DNA of 64,000 nucleotides, from NCBI GenBank assembly GCA_037833965.1, contig AP031355.1, forward strand, positions 9,945,501-10,009,500. The letters run 5' to 3'. Position 1 is the first letter of the stretch; each line of letters opens with the position of its first letter. Position numbers and translations under genes: made by a program. This DNA comes from Marchantia polymorpha subsp. ruderalis (lineage: Eukaryota; Streptophyta; Marchantiopsida; Marchantiales; Marchantiaceae). This document shows positions 21,487 to 31,373 of this stretch, piece after piece. The notes under the pieces are model-generated. The model saw only the letters and a program-made list of their open reading frames with translations. It was not told the origin of the DNA and searched no databases.

Positions 21487-21531
21487 CCGTCGTTAATAAT
21501 CTTCGTTGCTAACGAAGATTATTAACGACGG
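21487..21531. repeat. Perfect 21-bp inverted repeat, 3-nt loop
   Basis: The arms at 21487-21507 and 21511-21531 are exact reverse complements (CCGTCGTTAATAATC... and its mirror) around GCT. The palindrome sits exactly where homology between X copy 1 and X copy 2 stops and a repeat begins. Confidence 0.95.
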
Positions 21532-22352
21532 TATTGGGGGTACCACTTGACCCCTGAGTCAAGGGCCGAGGTGCCCACAGGCCTCTTGAATGCCGTTCCC
21601 GCAATGATGGGTAACGGCCTGCCTCCCATGCTTGACGCCGCCGCCGCCGCCACACTTGTACATTCTATATTCATGACCACGCCGACTTTCGCCGTCAGAA
21701 ATCTTCTTCTGCATACCGCCGAAGTCATCCTACCACTGAAGGCCTCTGCGCCGAAGGCACCCTACCGCCGAAGACACTCTTCTGCACCTTTGCCTATCTA
21801 TGACAATCACTTCCGACACTCATAACTCAGTGATCCCTTGTCGGTTTCAAGATTTCTTGGGCTCGTTGGAACGAGCGTGTTGAGCTCTTTGCAACAAGAT
21901 CCTAAATGAGTCAAGGCGTTATAAATTGAAAAAGTCATGAGGGTTTTACTCTTCCCCCGAAGGCCCTTCCGCCGAAGGACTTGCCCCGAAGGTCCTTCGC
22001 CAAACTATATCAGCCACTTTCGACACTCCTAACTCAAGTATCCCTTATCCGTTTCAAGAGTTCTTTGGCTCGTTAGAACGAACGTGTCAAGCTCTTTCCA
22101 AGAAGACCTTAACTAAGTCAAGGCATTACGAATTGAAAAAGTTATGAGGGATTTACTCTATCAAATTTCTTAAACTTCCCATTTTGAGAAAGAAAAGAAA
22201 AACTAGGCTACCACACCTCCTAGCCATTACACCAACCCCTAATCCTGCCAAAACTTTCAAAAAACTCCAAGCATAATTTTGCAAGAGCTTAAATCCAAAA
22301 TTTTAACTCTCATAAGGTTAAAAAGACATGTGAACGCATTTTTGTGCTCACA
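21532..22352 (-). repeat. Repeat E, copy 1 (LTR-derived, minus orientation)
   Basis: It matches 40860-41971, sharing GATGGGTAACGGCCTGC, the Ala-codon-like GCCGCCGCC run, CAAGCATAATTTTGCAAGAG and AAAAAGACATGTGA. It contains two tandem copies (about 21820-21960 and 22015-22160) of the U3 inverted-repeat box in reverse orientation, CCGAAGG motifs between them, and ends near TGTGCTCACA. It is probably a fragment of a diverged LTR related to A and B. The plus-strand frame at 21547-21825 is not supported as a gene. Confidence 0.6.
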
Positions 22353-24105
22353 CATGCAATTTCATGTACATGCATGTGTATGTGTAATGTACTTCACGCT
22401 CCTGGGACACACTTTCTTGATTAGAGTACTTTTAGGTATGTGCTCCTACTGACGGGCATGATATTAAAGCAATGAGGTAATGAAGATAATAGGTTACATT
22501 CCAGTATGCTGAATAACCTTGTGGATATGTCTTTCAACATCTGTGTGATATATTTTTCATGGTATTTTGGGCTAAAAATATGGATTTGTTTCGATAGTCA
22601 CCGTTTTAAATGATTTAACACTACTTCTTTCCCAATTGGTCCTGGTTTAGGATGAAGCTTACAGACTACACCGGCTCATCTTATTTGGAGGAGGCTTCAA
22701 CGGAGCTGCATAGCTGCGATTCCTACAATCGCTATCAAAAGCCATGTGGTGGAACTCCATTTGCCCGTCTTGCCCTACTACAGATATGTGAGTTCAGCTG
22801 CAGGAATTAGATGATATACGGGTGTGAGATCAAGTTTCATGATTCAAATGAGTAAGCTGATGTCCCTTATGTATCATCCTAAGCCAGGTTCAATTGAGGA
22901 AGAAGCAGTGTTAAATAATCTAACAAGGTCATTATCAATACATTATCATATCTTTAGCCACTTCTACGACCCAAAATCCTGTTAAAGATTTATCACGCAG
23001 AAATTGAAGGACATATCAACAAATCTACACTAAAATGTGGAGCGTTGTTCAGAAAATTGAAGTGTTATCTTTTATCTATAATCACTCAATTGCTTTAACA
23101 TCATGCCCGTAAGTAGGAGCACATACATGAAAGTGCTCTAACCAATAAAGTGAGCTGAGCATCATGGACGGAAGGTGTTGGAGATGTGAAGAACATGTAA
23201 CATGTGTGTCCAGATGTACATGACTTCCTTTAAGACAGAAAAGCATGAGAAGCTACAGCAAGAGTTACTGAACAATTAACAGATGGAAATTTTCACAATC
23301 GATTGCCAAGACACCTTCATTCCCAATTTTCGGCTTTGGCAGATGGATGGACATCATGTGTTACGCTTCAGCTTTGATTTTGAATGTCTGTCGTTAAGAT
23401 TTTCTGCAGGTCTGAGCTCCTCACCCTAGCAGTGAGAGAATGCTTCCTGTAATGTATATAATGCCAAGATCGTGCATTCTCTTCAGAGTTGAAACTATTG
23501 TTGCGAATCTCGTGGGCAAGGAGAGGATAGGGATTAATCATCATCTTCTCAAACATTGAAAGTTACTGAGTGGAGCTTTCCATTTTCGAATTTGATCCAA
23601 TTTAGCTCAAATGTTATTGAGTGCAGAAAATATAAAAATCTTCTCAATATGTCGATATAATGAATAAATTGCATGATAAATTGATTGGTACATGTCACAA
23701 ATAATATCTAAGTGCTGTGTGCAAACTTCAGGCGAAGCAAAAAGCAGCCATCCAGCAAGCTTGCAGAACCTGTCCAGTTGGTACGAATGACGAGCACATG
23801 CAATTGTGAACGTAAAGATGTAGACATTGTCATTTTATACATACCTAGATAGGTTTATACAAAGTTTTATACATACCATACAAGTTTTGAAACCATCTGT
23901 GGACAAATAGAGATCAATTTTCATTATGAATGTGTATAATTCAAAGTCAACTATTGGCTTTGCGAAGTTCAGGTCATAGCCTGTAAATCTGCCCAGGCTT
24001 TCCTAGAGGACGTTTTAGAACTGCTGTAGAGAAGTTTGGAAACGTGACTCTCATGTTTTCATGGGGCTCGTTATTTCACATTGGTTAGGATCCGTGTTTT
24101 CAGGT
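22353..24105. repeat. Segment Y, copy 3 (partial, diverged)
   Basis: From about 22640 it follows the 7350-8400 region: GGAGGCTTCAACGGAGCTGCA, then TCTTTAGCCACTTC, the TGTGTGCAAACTTCAGGC block near 23720, and GATCCGTGTTTTCAGG at its end. It is cut at 24105 by the family A LTR, and homology resumes after that LTR at 39140 (GTCCTCATGCAAAGCTG compared with ATTCCCATGCAACGTTC at 8388). I see nothing in 22353-22640 beyond spacer. Confidence 0.65.
24101..24105. repeat. Target-site duplication, left (CAGGT)
   Basis: CAGGT precedes TGTGGTAACAC and recurs at 39140-39144 after TTATTACA, although the two are 15 kb apart. They bracket one LTR that was later split by another element. Confidence 0.92.
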
Positions 24106-25482
24106 TGTGGTAACACACTTTTTGTTTTTTTTGCAGAATTTAAACAATTTTAGAAAACTAGTACCGAAGCAGTGTTTGTAGTTAGAAAAGGGTACGTTAA
24201 ATAGAGTGGATTGATGAGATCGTCACGAGGTCACGAAGAATCGCGTAGTCGGATGTACCAACGCCAATGTCTTCGGCGCCTTCGGCAAAAGCTCCTTTTC
24301 TGAGGTGTCTCTACTCACGCGCTTCCAACGTTTAAGGAAGCTACGCTTCCGGCGCAGACACCTCAGGAGGAGGTTTTGCTAAAGACGTCAGAAGAACGGC
24401 CCGGACCTCTGAAGGCTTCCGACCATGAGTGCGCCTTCGGCGATGCGCCGCTAGCGCGGGAAGGGAAAACTTTCATAACGATCAGAATACACGGTAGATC
24501 CAGTTGGTTGAAGTTGCATTAGAAAGAGCTCGGGACGCTCGTTCTAACGAGCCCAAGAGCGTCGGAGATGGATCAGGGACGAAGAAGTTATGAGCGTCGG
24601 AAAACTCGAAGCCGGACATGCGCCGTTCGCGCTAGGGTTCACAGCCGGAAAGGACTCCCGTACGCCCTCGGCGATGCGCCTTCGGCGGAATCACGCGCTC
24701 ATGGGAGGAAATCAACTCGGAGTCGGAAGCGCCTTTGGCGGCTGCGCAACGGAAGAAACGCGCCGACCGGATGTACGCCTCCGACGTGGCGCTGATGGCT
24801 GGATGCGCTGGCATGATTTGCGCTGGTATGATTTACGCCGGCGGGATATGCGCCGTCAGCAATGGACGAGGCATAAAGGACAAAATAAGCGGTACGAATA
24901 CGCGCCGGCTTAATTCGCACCGACTGGATGTGCGCCTCCAGCAAGGCGCCGATGGATAAGGAACACGCCAGCGGCGACACGCCTCCGATGATGGACGGGT
25001 TAGGGAAAGACAACATAGCCGACGTATACCCTGCGGCGGACTCGAGTCCGGAAGACGGCGGCGGCGGGAGAATTCAACATTCACGCATGCGAATGCGCGC
25101 AGTGCGGAGACGTGAATTCGCGCATGCAAAGGGCGAACCGTTAGGCCGTATAGCCGGCTGCGTACGTAGTAACCAGTAAGAACGTTGGACGCTCTTGAAT
25201 TCGGAGAAGAAAAGACTGCGCTCCAGTCTCATTCTCTCATTCTTGATTTTGCGATTTCCAGCTTCCAAGATTACGCGCAAGGGCGGAGAGACCTGCAGTG
25301 AGAGGAGAGAGTGCGGAGACGAGTTGCGCAAGGATCTTGACAGACCTTGGAGAGAATTGCGAGTAGCGAACTTGAGCGTGAGCGAAGAGAGAGTGAGCAG
25401 TCAGTGCTTGAGCGGCCGACGCGCAGTGGCGATTGTGAGAGAGCGAGCGAAAGGGAGAACGTTTGTGTGTGCAGGTAACGCA

Positions 25483-26998
25483 ATGTCGAAGGTTCCCCAG
25501 CTGCGAGTGTCTCCACTCAGGGTGCCGCAGATCGGTCTACGCGCATTTCAAGATGTGCTGCTGGGGCTGAAGCTCGATTTCCTCCTGTGGAGGTGGAACT
25601 GGACATGTCCGGAGATGGTGCGCGAGTATCTGCAGGAGAGACACAAGCCCTCACGCGGATTCCGTCCACATCCAGAAAGGTGGGACATTTGTGACTGGGC
25701 GCAGGTGTTGGGCAGGTGTGCCGGCGAGGAAGGGTATCTCCTCTTCGAGGCCGATAGCGTGAAGGTGTCCCAGGAGGAAGAAATCTCCTACAATGAGCTC
25801 TTCAAAGTTGCCAGGCATCCCAAGAACGGTTTCCGGACACGGGATTACAAAGATCGATTGCGGAGAAATGTCGCGACTGCATTACTGCAGATATTGCAGC
25901 CGACCAAGACCGCTTACATGCATGGTTGGCAAGTAGGATTTGTGGAGCTAGTGTTGTCAGGAGCTCCAGTGCATTGGGCACGACTCCTGTGGAAGGTGAC
26001 GCGCCAACATGCGCAAGAAGAGAGAGGAGGAACCCTCAATCATCTTTCGCCTTACCTGATTGTGTTTTATCGGGCGATGGGATGTTTGACAAATTCAGAG
26101 CGGACACGGTTTCCACTGCTGACACGGATCTATCCAGGTAGATACTCACGGGAGGCCGAAGTAGACACGGATCCGGATGAGGAACCTGCCAGTCCGCCTC
26201 CGGCTCCGGCCCCAGCAAGAGCAGCAGAAGAACGTCGAAGTGAGCGCATTCCGCGAAAGCGGAAGTGGGATGAGAGACCTGAGGACAGGCAGCCGGAAGT
26301 GCTAGCTGCGCCGACTCGTGGTCGGCCCACCCACGAGCCTCACAGTCGACCAAAACAGAGGGCACGCAAAATGCCAACTAGTACTGAGGAGACCAGGCGT
26401 ACTCCGGTCCGGCGGAATCCCACGCAGGAGGAGATAATCGCGCAGATTCTAGGGAAGTCGACAAATACCTCTGCGCAGAAGGCACCAATGCCTTCGGAAG
26501 GAGATGGACGGACTGACAGTCGGCCGACTACGAGTCGGGCGACTAAAGGTTGACAAGCGGAAGGAAGGCCAACTGAGCGGCGCGTTAAACCGGACAGCAG
26601 GCCAGAAGCAAAAGAGAGTTTGGCTGACGAGCCAACAACCCTCAGAAAGTCGTCTTCGGCGGAAGGCACTTCTGGGAAAACGCCGCCAGCAAGCAGGCCA
26701 AGTGGAGTCAAGTCGCGCAGGGTGTATCCGACTCCCAGTCGGACAACTCCTAGTCGGCCTACTGCGAGTCGGTCAACAGAGAGTCGGCCGGATTCGCCGA
26801 CTGCGAGACGGACAGGGCCGGCGACCAGTGTGCGGACGCCTTCGGCAGACGCACCTTCAGCGAAGACACCTTCCGCGCAGATTGCGCCGGAAGGGCAGGC
26901 AGCAGAAGCGGGCGGTGCAAAGGTGACAAGAGTCACTACGGCGTCGACCCCTTCGGAAACCGAAGATCGAGCCGGAACAAGGGCTCAAGCAGTGGGAT
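25483..26998 (+). pseudogene. U3 ORF of family A, N-terminal part (copy A1)
   Basis: The ATG at 25483 starts a frame open to a TGA at 26551 (CGA in the sister copy at 49818 region). It continues in frame after the stop until the B insertion. The first about 215 residues match the family B protein at roughly half of positions by eye: PQIGLRAFQ, LDFLLW, WAQVLGRCAG, FRTRDYKDRLRR, GGTLNHLSP. The linker that follows differs in sequence but is likewise rich in Pro, Arg, Ser and Thr and is built from short palindromic repeats of the type AGTCGGCCGACT. Frame is also open upstream to 25195, but that part is not shared with family B and is probably leader. The C-terminal half is at 37132-38060. Confidence 0.85.
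26994..26998. repeat. Target-site duplication, GGGAT (left)
   Basis: GGGAT at 26994-26998 recurs at 37127-37131. The uninterrupted family A copy has a single GGGAT at the same place (near 50271). Confidence 0.95.
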
Positions 26999-27595
26999 TG
27001 TAATAACCCACTAAAGGCTAAAACTGCAATATAGTGGTAGAAAGGTCGAACCCACAGGGACAGAGGAACACACAGGGTACAAAGTGTCACGTTTTAACAG
27101 ACTATTGAGGAGTTTGAATTCTCAGGCAACTGTCACTCCTAGAAATACTGCAAGTGTCCACTCGGAGCGCACTCGGAGGTCGCACAGTGCAGCGTAACAC
27201 ACACACACACACGCACCTGAAACTACAGAAACACAACCCAGAGATCCGTTAGGACCTCTACTTCAGGATTTCAGGGGGAAAGTCTCTCAAGAGTACACTC
27301 AGCGAAGCTTCGGGTAGTGACTTCCAACTCCGGCTTTTACAACGCTTCCACTAGCTTGCTGCTAGCGTAGGAAACCCGGTTTGGACTGCCTACTTCGGAT
27401 CGAAGTCACTCAAACGCGGTGAACAACACTCTCAACTCACAAAACGCGCAGAGAACACAGGTCCGCACTGAAGGACTCACTGAGAAACATTCCAGTAACA
27501 CAACAACAGTCTATTGAAGAGTTTGAATTCTTAGGCACTTGTCATTCCCAGAAATACTACAGGGGTTACCCTCAAGGCACCTGCTGCAGCGTAAC
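26999..27595 (-). repeat. Tandem duplicate of the LTR end (597 bp)
   Basis: 26999-27595 repeats 27596-28192 with roughly ten differences. Both begin TGTAATAACCCACT (the LTR end read backwards) and close at CTGCAGCGTAAC. Either the LTR end was duplicated in place, or these are the ends of two LTRs joined by recombination. Confidence 0.9.
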
Positions 27596-28558
27596 TGTAA
27601 TAACCCACTAAAGGCTAAAACTGCAATATAGTGGTAGAAAGGTCGAACCCACAGGGACAGAGGAACACACAGGGTACAAAGTGTCACGTTTTAACAGACT
27701 ATTGAGGAGTTTGAATTCTCAGGCGACTGTCACTCCCAGAAATACTGCAAGTGTCCACTCGGAGCGCACTCGGAGGTCGCACAGTGCAGCGTAACACACA
27801 CACACACACACCTGAAACTACAGAAACACAACCCAGAGATCCGTTAGGACCTCTACTTCAAGATTTCAGGGGGAAAGTCTCTCACGAGCACACTCGGCAA
27901 AGCTGCGGGCAGTGACTTCCAACTCCGGCTTTTACAACACTTCCACTAGCTTGCTGCCAGTGTAGGAAACCCGGTTTGGACTGCCTACTTCGGATCGAAG
28001 TCACTCATACGCGGTGAACAACACTCTCAACTCACAAAACGCGCAGAGAACACAGGTCCGCACTGAAGGACTCACTGAGAAACATTCCAGTAACACAACA
28101 ACAGTCTATTGAAGAGTTTGAATTCTCAGGCACTTGTCATTCCCAGAAATACTACAGGGGTTACCCTCAAGGCACCTGCTGCAGCGTAACCTGAATTTAC
28201 AACCAAGGCTTACACGAAGTAGCAAAACTTCACTTTGGCATTCAGGGGAAAAATCCCAAGGAGTACAATCAGAAAGAAACACTCGAAGGTGTAGGGGCGA
28301 AACTGTTCAAGTATCTAACTAGTCACTGGCTCTGAGCATCGGCAGTCACCCGCAGGTGCAGATCCGAACTACTCAAGTCTCTAACCAATGTACTAGCTCT
28401 GAACATTCGGCCGAAGGCCTTCAGCTACAAAATGCGGAACGCTAAGTTGTAACTCCTCGTGCGTGGTGACAGAACTCAAGGACACAAACACGCAAAGGAA
28501 ATGGGTTCCTGATCTGCACTTCTGATGGGAAAGAACCCCAGGCAAAACGCCTGGAACT

Positions 28559-28566
28559 ATTTTATA
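28559..28566 (-). promoter_or_regulatory. LTR TATA box (B2) with adjacent hairpin
   Basis: On the minus strand TATAAAAT is followed after about 4 bp by CCAGGC-GTTTT-GCCTGG (28554-28538), a perfect 6-bp stem. In family A and in B5 the stem is CAAGGC/GCCTTG, also perfect, so one base pair has changed on both sides. Confidence 0.75.
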
Positions 28567-28682
28567 CCTTCTAAGTCCTACCTAGCACTACACTGTACTA
28601 CGCTACACGCCTGCACGGAACCACGCTACACTACACTCCGCGGAACCTGTACTACGTCTCCTCCGCGGCCGACTGCCGCGCA

Positions 28683-31373
28683 CTAACTCCCTACCCTGCT
28701 TTCTTCCGATCGACTGCGCAGTCCCAACCGCTGCAACGCCGCGGACACCTCCCCCTCGAGGGCGGACATGGTATCCTGTGCCTTCACTTCCCAGTGGGCG
28801 TAGCCCTTGAGACAGTGGGCGACTCGCCTCGCCGTCTCCACCTTCGTGCGATCCGCCTCCTTCCTGCGATCCTCTTCAATCATCACTAATTGCGATTCGG
28901 CTTCAGCACGTTGCGCTCTCAATTCGCCACACTCTGACTGCAACCTGCGGATTAACTCTTCATCCGCCTGCCGTGCGAGCTGACATTGTTCCAACAACCG
29001 CGTCTGTCGCACGAGCTCCTCTGACAAAATCCGATTCTGGGCCTGCTCAGAGTTGAGTGCTTCCTTGACCTTCACCTGCTCCTTGGTGAGCTCGCCCAGT
29101 TTCTCATCCTTCATCTTCTCGGAGTGCTTGTAGAACTTCTGATTAAGCTTGTACTGTCCCCACAAGCACTCATGCTTCTCCTTCAAGTCCCTCAACTCCT
29201 GGTCCACTCTAGCTAATAGCTTGCTGGTGTGGACTTTAGTGCGAGTCCGCCTGCGCACTAATTCGATGTAAGATCCCGGCTGGAGTGGGTCGGCGTATTT
29301 ATCGACCTTGCGATCCAAGTACCGCAGCAACGGAATCACCTGCTCAGAGAGCGCCGCCGCCGGCGCTCCAACAATTTCCTCCTCCTCCTCCTCGGTGTCT
29401 TCTGCTCCTGACATTTCTTCCGTGGAGCCTCCGTCGTCATCATCCGAGTGGAGAATTTCCGTCGCCATTGATTGCGTCGGCGACTGCCCCGAGTGGGGCT
29501 GCACGTCCTCGACGTGTGCTGCCTGCGAAGGCACGGCTGCAGCCTCGCTGCTCGTCGCCAAAATGTCTAAGGCGGAAGGCGAATGTACCCGAGCGGCATC
29601 CCCGTCGTTCGCTGGTTGATTGCCTACCGCATTCTCTCTGTCGCCGTCGTCCGCCGCAGAAGGCGATCGAGCGGAGGGTGGCTGCGCGGGGTTGGATTGC
29701 GCATCGCGCATCGAGATTTCATCCCGCGGACAGTCACTCCGCTCCATCGTCTGCTGCTCCCTTGATCGGTCCGTGGGGGCTGTGCCCGGCCCGTGCGCAG
29801 GCGCATTTGCCGGCGCCTTGTCCGCCGCAGGCGTAGCGCCGCGGACATCTATCGCCGAAGGCGACATGGCCGGGGGCCGCACGCCTGATGTTCCTTGGCC
29901 TATAGGCCCTACCGCCGAAGGCGCATCTATCGGCGGACTTCCCGCCGATGGTGCGGCCTCCGCACGCTCTCTGCTCGTATCTCCTCGGCTCGAAGGCCCT
30001 GGCGCCGAAGGCGCAAATTGCGGCGCGTGGTGCGCCGGAGGGTCTGGCCCCGAGGGCCGGTGTCTCGTAGGCAGTTCTTCCGCCGGCTCCTTCCCCTTCC
30101 TCCGTTGGAACGGGGGTGATTCTTGCCTGTGCACAGGCGGCACGTGTGGAGGTGTTCTGTGCACAGGCGACCTGTGCACAGGTGAGCGCCTGTGCACAGG
30201 CGGACTGCTCCTTCCCACGCGTAAGCGTAGATCCACGTCCACTTGTGTTCGCCGATCCGCGGAGGCTCGTCCGTCCGCGGAGGTTCGCCTGTGCGCAAAC
30301 GGAACATCTGTCCGCATCGCACGTGGTAACTCCGGAGGCCCTTGGCCCGTAGGCGGCCTCTCTCCCGACGAGGTTGCAGCGTGGCCCGTCGCTCCTGCGG
30401 TCGTCCGCGCTTCCTCTCGCCTCTCTGGCGACGCACTTCCTATCTCCGTCGCAATCGTCGCCGTGTCCGCACTGTCAGCTGGTAACACCAATCTGCGTGC
30501 CTTCTGCTTTGGCCGGCTGTATGGCTCGCACAGCGGCCGCGGTCGAATGGGAGCAGAGGGTTCTTGATGCTGCTCCTCTTCAGACTCTTCCCTCCATCGC
30601 CGCTTCCGCGGCACTCGCGCTGCAGGAGTGTGTTTCCCTTCGTCCCTCCGTCTTGATGGGGTAGAAGTCGGTGACTCCTCCGCATCAGTGTCGACCTCGT
30701 TCTCCCGCACATACTTCCCGGGATGGTCGATGGACAATGGCGGAAAATGTTCAAGCTCCGCCGCTGTCAAACAATTCCGCTGTCGATAAAAATTGATGAG
30801 GAAAGGAGAAAGATGGTTTAGAGTTCCCCCCTTCTCCTCAAACGCGTGCTGTCGCATCACCCTGTGCAGGATGCTCGCCCAGTGAATTGGAGTTCCCTCG
30901 ATGACGCACTCCACAAAAGAGACCTGCCACAATGTGATGTAGCAGGCGCGGTGCGGCTGCAGTAATTGCATCAGCGCCGCGGACAGAGTCCGGCGAAATC
31001 GATCCTTGTAATCACGGGTCCTGTACCCATTCTTGGTAGACCTCCCGGTCTTGAACAGCTCCACAAATTGCGCCTCTTCTTGTTTGGTCACCTTGATGCT
31101 CTCACTGTCGAAAAGGAGATGCCCTGGCATGCCAGCACATCTTCCCAACGCCTGCGCCCAATCTTGGACTGTCCACCGATCAACATGCGGACGCAATCCG
31201 CGCGAGGGTGGTCCCTGTGGCTCAAGCCACTCGCGCACCATATTCGCACAGATGTAATTCCATCCCCATAGCAAGAAATCGAGCTTTCTTGCTATTAAGC
31301 GCTCTTCGAAAGCGCGCAGCCCGTTCTGCGGCAGGCGAAGTGGCACCATCCGCAATCTGCTCGGTCTCGTCAT
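28683..31373 (-). CDS. LTR-encoded (U3) ORF protein, 896 codons, intact
   Basis: This is the only uninterrupted copy. Residues 1-215 form a conserved domain with LDFLLWGWN (31-39), GRCAG (77-81), RDYKDRFRR (120-128), a HWASILHRV segment (164-172) and GGTLNHLSP (182-190). Residues about 230-635 are a Pro/Arg/Ser/Ala-rich linker, probably disordered, full of PVHR and PSA-type repeats that come from DNA palindromes. Residues 643-667 are acidic, 682-689 read LLRYLDRK, 715-850 are predicted coiled coil, and HCLKGYAHWEV (853-863) precedes the end. Compared with B1 and B5 it lacks 38 codons after WEV. I chose the Met at 31373 because families A, B and D all align from there; the frame is open for 84 more codons upstream. 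The function is unknown. The layout recalls the extra ORFs of Tat-lineage elements and, distantly, plant mobile-type domains, but I could not confirm any relation. No signal peptide or membrane segment is seen. Confidence 0.85.
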   Translation of the reverse strand: MTRPSRLRMVPLRLPQNGLRAFEERLIARKLDFLLWGWNYICANMVREWLEPQGPPSRGLRPHVDRWTVQDWAQALGRCAGMPGHLLFDSESIKVTKQEEAQFVELFKTGRSTKNGYRTRDYKDRFRRTLSAALMQLLQPHRACYITLWQVSFVECVIEGTPIHWASILHRVMRQHAFEEKGGTLNHLSPFLINFYRQRNCLTAAELEHFPPLSIDHPGKYVRENEVDTDAEESPTSTPSRRRDEGKHTPAARVPRKRRWREESEEEQHQEPSAPIRPRPLCEPYSRPKQKARRLVLPADSADTATIATEIGSASPERREEARTTAGATGHAATSSGERPPTGQGPPELPRAMRTDVPFAHRRTSADGRASADRRTQVDVDLRLRVGRSSPPVHRRSPVHRSPVHRTPPHVPPVHRQESPPFQRRKGKEPAEELPTRHRPSGPDPPAHHAPQFAPSAPGPSSRGDTSRERAEAAPSAGSPPIDAPSAVGPIGQGTSGVRPPAMSPSAIDVRGATPAADKAPANAPAHGPGTAPTDRSREQQTMERSDCPRDEISMRDAQSNPAQPPSARSPSAADDGDRENAVGNQPANDGDAARVHSPSALDILATSSEAAAVPSQAAHVEDVQPHSGQSPTQSMATEILHSDDDDGGSTEEMSGAEDTEEEEEEIVGAPAAALSEQVIPLLRYLDRKVDKYADPLQPGSYIELVRRRTRTKVHTSKLLARVDQELRDLKEKHECLWGQYKLNQKFYKHSEKMKDEKLGELTKEQVKVKEALNSEQAQNRILSEELVRQTRLLEQCQLARQADEELIRRLQSECGELRAQRAEAESQLVMIEEDRRKEADRTKVETARRVAHCLKGYAHWEVKAQDTMSALEGEVSAALQRLGLRSRSEESRVGS
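30110..30350. repeat. Cluster of CGCCTGTGCACAGGCG palindromes
   Basis: Within 250 bp, full and partial copies of a 16-bp perfect palindrome recur (exact at 30187-30202, others near 30125, 30157 and 30171), interspersed with GCCTTCGGC-type repeats nearby. The same palindromes occur in every B LTR (for example 14490, 14589, 14619, 45232 and 59769). Confidence 0.85.

Larger units (their letters stand above)
24106..26998 (+). mobile_element. Solo LTR family A (copy A1), left part
   Basis: It starts TGTGGTAACACACTTTTTG. The sequence is collinear with the family A LTR at 47396-52271 up to CAAGCAGTGGGAT, where the minus-strand B element begins, and resumes at 37132. Without the insertion the LTR is about 4.9 kb, close to the 4876 bp of the other copy. 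Confidence 0.93.

Noticed and set aside
21547..21825. 92-codon ORF with an Ala run
   Set aside because: It lies in repeat E; the matching part of the second copy (40860-41100) does not keep the frame.
29620..30567. 315-codon plus-strand ORF
   Set aside because: Same reason: it is the antisense shadow of the intact U3 ORF linker on the minus strand.
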